Shown one piece after another: positions 1 through 5,363 of a stretch of DNA of 7,728 nt (positions are counted from its first letter, which is position 1; each line of letters begins with the position of its first letter). The position numbers and the translations under genes were made by a program. The notes under the pieces are model-generated. The model did not search any database. It saw only the letters and a program-made list of their open reading frames with translations, and had not been told where the DNA came from. Source of the DNA: Elusimicrobiota bacterium (lineage in GTDB: Bacteria > Elusimicrobiota > Endomicrobiia > Endomicrobiales > Endomicrobiaceae); the NCBI GenBank assembly GCA_031282945.1, contig JAITCX010000123.1:1-7728 (forward strand), given 5' to 3'.

Positions 1-1
1 A

Positions 2-478
2 GAGCAAAAGAGTTCTGCGCAAGTGTCTTATAATGCCGCAGGTCCAGTGCAATGGGAGAACCATCAAGTTTTTGTGATAAGGCAGGCGGCGATAGGACCC
101 TCCAGCCAAGATGCAAAAAGAGATAGAGAAATGCTGGCGCAAATAAGACAAGAACAAATTCAGTTTCAAAGAAAATTAAATGATTTAATTGAAAAATATT
201 CTCAAACTCAAAACGAAAAAGACAAACTCGCTCTTACTCAAGAAATAAGAAGTTTAGTCTATGAACAAATCACAAAAGAACTGGCGCAAAAGAAACAAAT
301 ATTGAATATGCAAATGGCGCGGATTAAAGATTTGGAAAAAAGGCTAGACGAGATAGAAAAAAATAAAACTGCTTATGTAGATGATTCTGTAAAATATTTG
401 ACAAGTCCCGAAGGGATTTTGCAAATCCAACGCGCAAATGCAGGATTGGGAAAAAATATTATAATAGAAGCCCGATAA
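2..478 (+). CDS. C-terminal part of an unrecognised coiled-coil protein (5' end outside window)
   Basis: The reading frame is open from base 2 to the TAA at 476-478, giving at least 158 residues. A GTG at 23 could be read as a start but has no Shine-Dalgarno sequence, and the frame stays open upstream, so this is most likely the tail of a longer gene. After a short segment rich in Gly, Pro, Gln and Val, about 90 residues are dominated by Lys, Glu, Gln and Leu with heptad-like spacing, suggesting a long alpha-helical coiled coil. The last 30 residues (LTSPEGILQIQRANAGLGKN and following) are less charged. That ending faintly recalls the FtsB/DivIC type of tail, but too weakly to name the gene. 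No enzyme motif, signal peptide or membrane segment is visible in this part. Its role could be structural or secretion-related, but this is not supported by sequence. Confidence 0.8.
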   Translation, partial: EQKSSAQVSYNAAGPVQWENHQVFVIRQAAIGPSSQDAKRDREMLAQIRQEQIQFQRKLNDLIEKYSQTQNEKDKLALTQEIRSLVYEQITKELAQKKQILNMQMARIKDLEKRLDEIEKNKTAYVDDSVKYLTSPEGILQIQRANAGLGKNIIIEAR

Positions 479-482
479 ACGA

Positions 483-503
483 GGGCGCTTAAGCGCGGCG
501 CCC
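483..503 (+). other. GC-rich hairpin after the coiled-coil gene
   Basis: GGGCGC (483-488) and GCGCCC (498-503) can form a 6-bp stem. Inside them GCGCTTAAGCGC (485-496) is itself a perfect palindrome, so two foldings compete. It lies five bases after the stop codon, the place for a terminator, but no T-run follows. It could be a weak or factor-assisted terminator or an mRNA 3'-end stabiliser. Confidence 0.35.
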
Positions 504-508
504 AACCC

Positions 509-649
509 ATTTGCAAATTCTTTTATTGTTTGAGATTTATACCTTATATATATTAATTATTCATGAAACCGATTTTCCTACAAGACATTTCTCTTGTTAT
601 TGCAAATAAAATTTTATTTGCAAATTTCAATGCTCAAATATTTGCAAAT
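509..649. repeat. three copies of palindrome ATTTGCAAAT around the ABC-F start
   Basis: ATTTGCAAAT occurs at 509-518 (intergenic), 616-625 and 640-649. A near copy (TTGCAAAT, 600-607) combines with the second copy into a perfect 24-bp palindrome at 600-623. Two full copies and the near copy lie inside the coding region, where they encode the tripeptides IAN and FAN. They could be operator sites, or a chance result of codon use; GCAAAT is common elsewhere in the window. Confidence 0.4.
526..554 (+). promoter_or_regulatory. possible promoter of the ABC-F gene, near-leaderless
   Basis: TTGTTT (526-531) and TATATT (549-554) are separated by 17 bases. Transcription would start about base 561, only one or two bases before the ATG at 563. 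No Shine-Dalgarno sequence precedes that ATG, so a leaderless or nearly leaderless mRNA would fit. The region is AT-rich and such boxes arise easily by chance. Confidence 0.3.
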
Positions 650-1975
650 TCCCGCATTGCAATCATTGGCTCCAATGGCTGCGGTAAAACTCTGCTTTTA
701 AAAATTATTGCAGGTCAAACGGATAATTTTGAGGGGCGGATAAAAAATATAGAAGGTTTAGAATACGGGTATGTTCCTCAGTTAATTTCAGATTATCCCA
801 ACTTAAGCGGGGCGCAGAAATTTAATAAAGCTTTAAGTTTTGCGCTTTCCAACAATCCTTCCTTACTACTCCTAGACGAACCCACCAACTGCCTAGATGC
901 AAAAAACAGACATTCGCTTATGCAAATGATAAACAATTTTAAAGGAGCTGTAATATTTGTCTCTCATGACAGCGCTCTTTTGCAAAATTGCGCAAACGAA
1001 TTTTGGCATATAGAAAACAATCAAATAAAAACTTTTACAGGCGAATTTAATGATTGGCAGACAAAGATTTCTCAAGAAAGAGAAAGTTTGCAAGAGGAAG
1101 TAAGTTCCACTAAAAAACAAAAAGTCTCAGCCCATAAATCTCTCATGACAGCCCAAGCCAGAGCTAAAACGTCCAAAATGCATGGCAAAAATCTTGCGCA
1201 AAAAGGCCGCTGGATAAAGGCTGTAGCGGATGCCAAGAAAAATACAGCTTCGCTGACTTCCGGCAAAAAACTGCAAGAAGTAAGCGATAAAATGCAAAAT
1301 TTGAGCCAAAAACTAGAAAATTTAAGACCGCCTGAAATTATAAAACCAAAATTCATTTTACCCGCGGCAAAAATCAACCCTTCCCAAACTATACTTTCCA
1401 TAAGAGAAGGCAATGTATTTTATGGAAGCAAACAAATTTTAAACAATATAAATTTAACTTTTACGCCTACGCAAAAGCTTGCCATTATTGGAGATAATGC
1501 AAGCGGTAAAACCACTCTATTTAAGGCGATAATAGAGCATCCTGATATCAAAAAAACCGGAGATTGGAATGCGCCTGATCCTTGCGATATTGGATATTTA
1601 GATCAACATTATGGAATTTTAGACCAAAATAAAACTGTTTTTGAAACGATTTTGGATTTAGATGTTTTTGAAAACAGCGCGGATATTAGAGATTTTTTAA
1701 ATGATTTTTTGTTTAGAACAAATGCCGATATAAACAAAAAAGTTGAGGTTTTGTCGGGAGGCCAAAGAGCGCTTTTGGCTTTGGCGAAAATTTGCGCTAA
1801 AAGTCCTAAACTTTTATTATTGGACGAGATTACAAATAATATAGATATGCTTACCGCCCAACATTTAATAAGCGTTTTAAAAGATTACCCTCAAGGCTTT
1901 ATTATAATTTCCCATGACGAAAATTTTCTCTCTAAAGTTGAAATAACCGATAGATTTTATATTAAGCCAATGTAG
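563..1975 (+). CDS. ABC-F family ATP-binding protein with a shortened first ATPase domain
   Basis: Two ABC ATPase domains sit in one 470-residue chain with no membrane segment, which defines ABC-F proteins; these act on the ribosome (translation rescue or antibiotic protection) rather than in transport. Domain 1 has Walker A GSNGCGKT (36-43), Q-loop VPQ (71-73), signature LSGAQ (81-85), Walker B LLLLDEPTNCLD (101-112) and switch His135. Domain 2 has Walker A GDNASGKT (310-317), LSGGQ (397-401), LLLLDEITNNID (417-428) and His451. Both catalytic glutamates (106, 422) are present. A basic helical linker (about 165-256) joins the domains. Only seven residues separate Q73 from LSGAQ, against 48 in domain 2, so most of the helical subdomain of domain 1 is missing. 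From memory, Vga(A)-type resistance ABC-Fs are similarly short there. The Pro of the usual DEPTN is Ile in domain 2. ATG 563 gives a canonical N-terminus but has no clear Shine-Dalgarno. Monocistronic; a terminator follows. Family call is secure; the resistance role is only a possibility. Confidence 0.93.
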   Translation: MKPIFLQDISLVIANKILFANFNAQIFANSRIAIIGSNGCGKTLLLKIIAGQTDNFEGRIKNIEGLEYGYVPQLISDYPNLSGAQKFNKALSFALSNNPSLLLLDEPTNCLDAKNRHSLMQMINNFKGAVIFVSHDSALLQNCANEFWHIENNQIKTFTGEFNDWQTKISQERESLQEEVSSTKKQKVSAHKSLMTAQARAKTSKMHGKNLAQKGRWIKAVADAKKNTASLTSGKKLQEVSDKMQNLSQKLENLRPPEIIKPKFILPAAKINPSQTILSIREGNVFYGSKQILNNINLTFTPTQKLAIIGDNASGKTTLFKAIIEHPDIKKTGDWNAPDPCDIGYLDQHYGILDQNKTVFETILDLDVFENSADIRDFLNDFLFRTNADINKKVEVLSGGQRALLALAKICAKSPKLLLLDEITNNIDMLTAQHLISVLKDYPQGFIIISHDENFLSKVEITDRFYIKPM

Positions 1976-2001
1976 ATATTGGATTTATGAGTGTAAAAAA
2001 C

Positions 2002-2034
2002 AAAGCCCCTGTTTTCACAGGGGCTTTATTTTTT
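2002..2034. terminator. bidirectional intrinsic terminator between the ABC-F gene and tRNA-Arg
   Basis: A perfect 10-bp stem, AAAGCCCCTG (2002-2011) with CAGGGGCTTT (2018-2027), encloses a 6-base loop. On the plus strand it is followed by ATTTTTT; on the minus strand the 3' side also ends in a T-run. It lies 27 bases after the ABC-F stop and about 28 bases beyond the tRNA-Arg 3' end, so it can end both convergent transcripts. Confidence 0.9.
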
Positions 2035-2055
2035 ATGGAGATGAAGAATTACAAA

Positions 2056-2129
2056 CGCGCCCAAGAGGATTTGAACCTCTAGCCTTCTGATTCGTAGTCA
2101 GACGCTCTATCCAGTTGAGCTATGGGCGC
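2056..2129 (-). tRNA. tRNA-Arg (anticodon ACG)
   Basis: Read on the minus strand this 74-base sequence folds into a full cloverleaf: acceptor stem GCGCCCA/TGGGCGC, a D arm closed by GCTC/GAGC, anticodon stem TCTGA/TCAGA with loop CTACGAA, a 5-base variable loop, and T arm AGAGG-TTCAAAT-CCTCT, with discriminator G. Anticodon ACG reads CGN arginine codons after A34 is deaminated to inosine by TadA. The 3' CCA is not encoded (TTT follows), so a CCA-adding enzyme is needed. It has its own promoter and shares the terminator at 2002-2034 with the convergent ABC-F gene. Confidence 0.97.
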
Positions 2130-2141
2130 AAAGACTTATCT

Positions 2142-2170
2142 ATTATATTATAAAGAAAAGAATTTTACAA
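2142..2170 (-). promoter_or_regulatory. promoter of tRNA-Arg
   Basis: On the minus strand TTGTAA (2170-2165) lies 17 bases before TATAAT (2147-2142). A second overlapping TATAAT sits five bases further upstream (2152-2147). Transcription would start near 2135, six bases before the mature tRNA 5' end, giving a very short leader. Confidence 0.7.
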
Positions 2171-2302
2171 TTTTTGGGGAGATAAAAGGGAGGTCTTGCG
2201 CAAAAACTATTTGAATAAAACTTAGAAAATTTAAAATGCAAAGATTTTTTAAATGCTTGAAATGTTTGGACATATGAAACTTAAAATTCTAATTATTTTC
2301 AT
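2148..2302 (-). pseudogene. remnant of the 5' end of a second secreted-protein gene
   Basis: On the minus strand an ATG at 2302-2300 has a strong Shine-Dalgarno sequence (GGAGGA, 10 bases upstream) and begins MKIIRILSFI, then meets TAA after 17 codons. An overlapping frame from ATG 2273-2271 to TAA 2150-2148 reads 41 residues with a signal-peptide look: basic start, hydrophobic core, then VFA before QDLPF. The simplest reading is one exported-protein gene whose frame was broken within its signal sequence and whose remainder has been lost, leaving the tRNA-Arg promoter at its end. The ATG overlaps the reconstructed stop of the upstream relic as ATGA. Alternatively the 41-codon frame is a real small exported peptide, but it lacks a ribosome binding site. 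The original product is not recognisable. Confidence 0.45.
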
Positions 2303-2912
2303 TTTGAATAATTCCTCCATTTTAAGTCCTTAAATAGATCTCTTTTAATGTTCTCTAAAAAACTTTTTCACTACTATCTATGTAATTGTCAGAATATACT
2401 TTCTTTAATTTTTTAAAATGTATAAGTTTTTGCGTAAACTCATCGTTGCCACTTCGATGCCGTGTCATTGAAATATCCTACGCATCTTCCCTACATATTT
2501 TATTATCGCTCTATTTAAGTTTCTCTGTGGAAGTAGTCCGCCTTTAGATATTTTTTTATCTGGCAATTCTTCGAGAGAAACAGTAAGAGCATATCCGCCA
2601 AATTCATTTTTCAATCCATTATCATAATATCTTAAAAGAGTGATCTCTCCATTGTCTACACCGCATTGATTTTAACCATCATAAATATTCTTTTTGTCAG
2701 ATAATTTTGACAATAAACTTTCAAGTTTTTTTATTTGTTTTATTGTTAAAACGCTTCGCTTACTTTTTTCATTTGTATAACTATTACCTTTTTCAATATG
2801 CAAAGGACGTTGAAAATATAGTAAGCGCAGTTACAACAAGCAATGCTTTATTTACACAAGAATTTTAAATTTTCAGTTTTAGTCCTCTATTATTAGAAAA
2901 TTTTTCATCCAT
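2299..2912 (-). pseudogene. decayed gene for an unrecognised exported protein of about 180-200 residues
   Basis: The minus strand holds protein-like segments in successive frames. First comes a signal peptide (NKALLVVTALTIFSTSFAY, 2852-2796), ended by TGA. After a frame shift near 2795 comes IEKGNSYTNEKSKRSVLTIK and following, with an in-frame TAA at 2674-2672. The same frame continues through GEITLLRYYDNGLKNEFGGY to TGA at 2467-2465. A further shift gives HRSGNDEFTQKLIHFKKLKK and on to TAG at 2357-2355; a last shift gives ENIKRDLFKDLKWRNYSK, ending with TGA at 2301-2299. The start is uncertain: the signal-peptide frame has no start codon after an upstream TAA (2867-2865), and ATG 2912-2910 lies in frame before it. 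Charged, evenly composed segments with few rare residues suggest a former gene rather than chance. I do not recognise the family. It was probably exported to the periplasm or cell surface. Confidence 0.6.
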
Positions 2913-2983
2913 TTATTTTGCGTGTTTGGGAAAAGCGCTCATTTTTATTTTCAAGCAATTATATGTCAAAACTATGAAAATTT

Positions 2984-3231
2984 TTACGAGATGCCATTAC
3001 CTTGTCTTTGTCGTGTCGTACCTTTCTCCGCGCTCTTTTTATTTTTTAGCCTAGCGTAAGCGGCAAAGCGCTTGGTCTTTACGAGAAATTTTTTTCGCCA
3101 AGAGGGCAATGGAAACTGGAAGTTTCGCTTGCCCTCACCCACGCGGGGGTGACAGTACAGACTGCTATCTGTCACGTCAAAAGTAGAGTCGGCGCGGGGG
3201 CGAAAAAAATTTTCGCATGGAGCGGGGCGCA
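2984..3231. repeat. non-coding G+C-richer island with nested hairpins
   Basis: No convincing gene lies here; the open frames on both strands have low-complexity, improbable translations. The stretch holds several inverted repeats: GAGGGCAA/TTGCCCTC enclosing GAAACT/AGTTTC (3102-3136), TCACCC/GGGTGA (3135-3152), GTGACAG/CTGTCAC (3149-3175) and GCGAAAA/TTTTCGC (3200-3216). Neighbouring stems share bases, so alternative folds are possible. Its base composition is visibly different from the AT-rich relic genes before it and the hairpin array after it. This pattern is typical of dispersed palindromic elements, possibly several inserted into one another. Between 2913 and about 2984 I see nothing distinctive. 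Confidence 0.55.
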
Positions 3232-3396
3232 TAGGGTGTTTTTGGCAACCCCAATGCCTGTAATTGCCGTAGATTTTGCGAGATTTAAAGGAAAGAAAAT
3301 GAAGCGCGTCCTAAACGGACGTGCAAATTTTCTTGACACATAAATATCGCAAAAGATGCGGCAAGGACGGGCGCTGAGGTTGCCAAAGACACCCTA
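3232..3396. repeat. 165-bp imperfect palindrome, MITE-like, bounded by TA
   Basis: Bases 3232-3286 match the reverse complement of 3342-3396 at 44 of 55 positions without any gap. The outer 19 bases match at 18 of 19 (TAGGGTGTTTTTGGCAACC against GGTTGCCAAAGACACCCTA). The middle holds a further hairpin on the same axis: GAAAAT (3295-3300) with ATTTTC (3327-3332), and GCGCGTCC (3304-3311) with GGACGTGC (3317-3324), loop TAAAC. The whole unit can therefore fold as one long stem. Symmetry stops abruptly at both ends, which are TA dinucleotides, as expected for a small non-autonomous element mobilised by an IS630/Tc1-type transposase (inference). No transposase is present in the window. A structured RNA is the alternative. 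Confidence 0.75.
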
Positions 3397-3455
3397 CCAA
3401 AAGGGAGCGCAAAACAAAAATAAAGGAATAAGTTTAAATAGCGTTACTTTTCTGT

Positions 3456-3691
3456 TTCTCTTTTATAGAAAAGAGAAGCAAGTTGCAGGTGTCGTTTTTT
3501 GTTACTTTTGCTAAAAGAAATTTCTGTCTCTCTTTTTCAAAGAGAGAATTAATCTGGAAGTGTCATTAAGTTTTGTTTCTTTTTCAAAAGAAATAATTTC
3601 ATTGCTCTTTTTTACAAAAGAGTTAAGTTAGTTTTTCTGTTTCTCTTTTTTCAAAAAGAGAAATAATTTCAAACTCTTTTTTACAAAAGAG
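3456..3691 (+). repeat. array of six related pyrimidine/purine hairpins upstream of the transporter gene
   Basis: Six stems follow one another: TTCTCTTTT/AAAAGAGAA (3456-3477), TCTCTCTTT/AAAGAGAGA (3527-3547), TTTCTTTT/AAAAGAAA (3576-3593), CTCTTTT/AAAAGAG (3605-3622), TTTCTCTTTTT/AAAAAGAGAAA (3640-3663) and CTCTTTT/AAAAGAG (3674-3691). A weaker CTTTT/AAAAG stem lies at 3505-3517. Hairpins 3+4 and 5+6 form an imperfect tandem duplication with shared spacer AAATAATTTCA; hairpins 4 and 6 are identical including the TTAC loop. All left arms are pyrimidine-rich and all right arms purine-rich. The last stem ends just before the transporter's ribosome binding site, so the array is probably in its 5' leader. 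It could act as a regulatory leader or be degenerated repeat sequence. Confidence 0.8.
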
Positions 3692-3705
3692 AAAAAGGGG
3701 GAATT

Positions 3706-4992
3706 ATGACAGTTAGAGACACATTCTCATCCAAATGGGCGCTAATTTTAGTGTGCATTGGGTCAACGATTGGGATGGGAAATATTTGGCTTTTCCCATA
3801 CAGAATTGGCGAAATGGGCGGAGCGTTTTTAATCCCGTATCTCATTTGCGTTGCGCTTTTAGGAGCGACTGCTTTAGTGGGCGAGATGACATTCGGCAGG
3901 CTCATGGGAAGCGGTCCCATAGGCGCTTATGCAAAGGCGGTAGACTACCGCGGCGGCAAGCCCATCATCGGCAAATTGTTTGGATGGTTTGTGGTTATCG
4001 GCATAATGGTGGTGGCGGTAGGCTATACAATCGTCATAGCATGGGTGGCGCGTTTTGGATGGGGCGCCGTCACAGGCCAAGCTTTTAGAGTGGCAGACAG
4101 CATGCAATATTTCAATCAAGTTACCGGTCCAAATATAATGTTTTGGATACTTCTTACGCTTGCCATTATGGTTTTAACGATGTTCGGCGGCGTGGAAAAA
4201 GGCATTGAGCGCGCAAATAAAATTATGATGCCGCTTTTTGCGCTTTTATTTGCGGCTTTGGCGGTGCGTTCGGCTTTTTTGCCAAATGCGCTTGAAGGTT
4301 ATAAATATTTGCTGGACATACGCCTAGACATTTTAAAAGAATCGCGGACATGGGTGTTGGCGCTTTCGCAAGCTTTTTATTCGCTCTCAGTTTTTGGGTC
4401 TACAATGATTGTATATGGATCTTATATTAAAAAAAGCGAGAACATTTTGAATTCGGCAAAAAATATTGCAATATTGGACACGGCCGCATCTTTGCTTGCC
4501 AGCATTGTAATTATTCCCGCTGTTTTTGCTTTCGGCAAAGATTTAAATTCAGGTCCGCCGCTTTTGTTTATTACAATGACTGATGTGTTTAAGATGATTC
4601 CATTTGGGCAGTTTTTCATGATAATATTTTTTGTAGCGATATTTTTTGCAGGCGCCACTTCTCTAATAAGCATGCTGGAAGTGAGCGTGGAAATTTTACA
4701 AACTAAGTTTTCAAGAATTATAGCGGTGCTTATCACCGTGGCGGTAGTTTTTATTGGAGATCTTTATATAAATGGCGAGATAGGTCCGTTTATGGACATA
4801 ATAGAACTTTATTTTACGCCTCTATTTTCTTTGGGAGCGGGCATTTTCATTTTTTGGGTTTTGCCTACAAAATACTTTTCTAATGAGCTTGCGCTTGGCC
4901 GCCAAAAACCTGCCGGTAAGTTTTTAATTTTTATGGGCAGATATGTTTTTTGCGGGATGATACTTATTATTTATTTGTTTAATATTTTATGA
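3706..4992 (+). CDS. sodium:neurotransmitter symporter family (SNF) transporter, probable amino-acid uptake
   Basis: This 428-residue inner-membrane protein has the LeuT fold: about 11 hydrophobic segments (roughly 12-33, 37-63, 92-116, 144-160, 172-189, 216-240, 255-276, 301-326, 337-351, 367-386, 405-426), the usual number for bacterial members. Members use the sodium gradient to import amino acids or related amines. Segment 1 has the broken-helix motif IGMGNIWLFPYR; Asn26 matches the LeuT sodium ligand Asn27. Segment 6 (SQAFYSLSVFGSTMIVYGSY) is the second unwound helix, and segment 8 has AGATS with Thr318-Ser319 matching LeuT Thr354-Ser355. The Arg of the LeuT outer gate (Arg30) is Leu29 here, so gating may differ from the standard subgroup. 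ATG 3706 has a strong G-rich ribosome binding site ending four bases upstream. The six-hairpin array precedes it; no clear terminator follows. Substrate cannot be told from sequence. Confidence 0.93.
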   Translation: MTVRDTFSSKWALILVCIGSTIGMGNIWLFPYRIGEMGGAFLIPYLICVALLGATALVGEMTFGRLMGSGPIGAYAKAVDYRGGKPIIGKLFGWFVVIGIMVVAVGYTIVIAWVARFGWGAVTGQAFRVADSMQYFNQVTGPNIMFWILLTLAIMVLTMFGGVEKGIERANKIMMPLFALLFAALAVRSAFLPNALEGYKYLLDIRLDILKESRTWVLALSQAFYSLSVFGSTMIVYGSYIKKSENILNSAKNIAILDTAASLLASIVIIPAVFAFGKDLNSGPPLLFITMTDVFKMIPFGQFFMIIFFVAIFFAGATSLISMLEVSVEILQTKFSRIIAVLITVAVVFIGDLYINGEIGPFMDIIELYFTPLFSLGAGIFIFWVLPTKYFSNELALGRQKPAGKFLIFMGRYVFCGMILIIYLFNIL

Positions 4993-5073
4993 TGTCGGTC
5001 TTAAAGGAAAAAATATCTTTGAATTTTATTTCTTTTTAAAAATGGATTGGAATTTTATCAAAAACTAAATGAA

Positions 5074-5104
5074 AGTTTATCTCCCATTTGACAAAGTTTA
5101 TCTC
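5074..5104. promoter_or_regulatory. 10-bp direct repeat with 21-bp period around the tRNA-Asp -35 box
   Basis: AGTTTATCTC occurs at 5074-5083 and again at 5095-5104. The 21-bp period equals two helical turns, so both copies face the same side of the DNA. One copy lies just upstream of the -35 box and the other in the promoter spacer, the arrangement expected of an operator, though a local duplication is possible. Confidence 0.45.
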
Positions 5105-5116
5105 TAATGGTATAAT
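5088..5116 (+). promoter_or_regulatory. consensus promoter of tRNA-Asp
   Basis: A perfect TTGACA (5088-5093) and a perfect TATAAT (5111-5116) are separated by exactly 17 bases, and TG one base before the -10 box (5108-5109) makes it an extended -10. Transcription would start near 5123, about 11 bases before the tRNA. It is the strongest promoter in the window, as expected for a stable RNA. Confidence 0.9.
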
Positions 5117-5133
5117 GCAAAGATATGTTTTTT

Positions 5134-5209
5134 GGGGACGTGGTGTAGTCTGGTTCAGCACACTGCCCTGTCACGGCAGAGATCACGGGTTCAAATCCCG
5201 CCGTCCCCG
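5134..5209 (+). tRNA. tRNA-Asp (anticodon GTC)
   Basis: A complete 76-base cloverleaf: acceptor GGGGACG/CGTCCCC, D arm GTGT/GCAC with a GG-containing loop, anticodon stem CTGCC/GGCAG with loop CTGTCAC, 5-base variable loop, T arm ACGGG-TTCAAAT-CCCGC, discriminator G. The first T-stem pair is an A-C mismatch. The anticodon GTC reads both aspartate codons, and the G34/C38 loop is the standard Asp form, a substrate for queuosine at G34. CCA is not encoded. Strong promoter and terminator on either side make this a self-contained single-gene unit. Confidence 0.97.
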
Positions 5210-5240
5210 TATTATTTTTTGTTTGAATCTCACGTTTTAT

Positions 5241-5276
5241 AAAAGCCATCCAGTGTTTTGCTGGATGGCTTTTTTT
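5241..5276 (+). terminator. intrinsic terminator of tRNA-Asp
   Basis: A perfect 13-bp stem, AAAAGCCATCCAG (5241-5253) with CTGGATGGCTTTT (5261-5273), encloses a 7-base loop and runs into seven consecutive T (5270-5276). It begins 32 bases after the tRNA and isolates it from comM. No gene on the minus strand ends here, so the plus-strand role is the relevant one. Confidence 0.93.
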
Positions 5277-5334
5277 GATTTTAGATTTTAGCGGCAAGCT
5301 TTTTGTAATGTAATATGCACAATAAAATTCACAG

Positions 5335-5363
5335 TTGTTGTTAACTTTATGTTTTAGTATAAT
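5335..5363 (+). promoter_or_regulatory. likely promoter of comM
   Basis: A perfect TATAAT (5358-5363) stands 17 bases after TTGTTG (5335-5340), a weak -35 box. Transcription would begin near 5370, giving a leader of about 50 bases before ATG 5421. The tRNA-Asp terminator just upstream makes a separate promoter necessary. Confidence 0.6.

Noticed and set aside
2056..2129. tRNA-Arg as an integration site for the accessory region 2148-3691
   Set aside because: Integrases usually recombine at the tRNA 3' end, but the region lies on the 5' side, and I found no second copy of the tRNA 3' segment.
2984..3232. Minus-strand frame of 82 codons through the G+C-richer island
   Set aside because: Translation is low-complexity and runs across several palindromes; no ribosome binding site or domain. 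It looks like open frame created by repeat sequence.
3149..3343. Plus-strand frame of 64 codons across the 165-bp palindrome
   Set aside because: It starts inside one hairpin and ends inside another, has no ribosome binding site, and its reading is explained by the inverted repeats.
3456..3477. Hairpins in the array as ordinary terminators of an upstream gene
   Set aside because: Stems are AT-rich and weak, are not followed by clean T-runs, and no plus-strand gene lies directly upstream.
3456..3691. CRISPR array
   Set aside because: The repeated units are palindromic hairpins of varying length and spacing; there are no uniform repeats with unique spacers and no cas genes.
4993..5073. Terminator or small gene after the transporter
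   Set aside because: I found only AT-rich sequence with a repeated GAATTTTAT; no stem plus T-run and no start codon with ribosome binding site.
5058..5297. Open frames on both strands across tRNA-Asp
   Set aside because: They are shadows of a tRNA gene with a clear promoter and terminator; translations resemble no protein.
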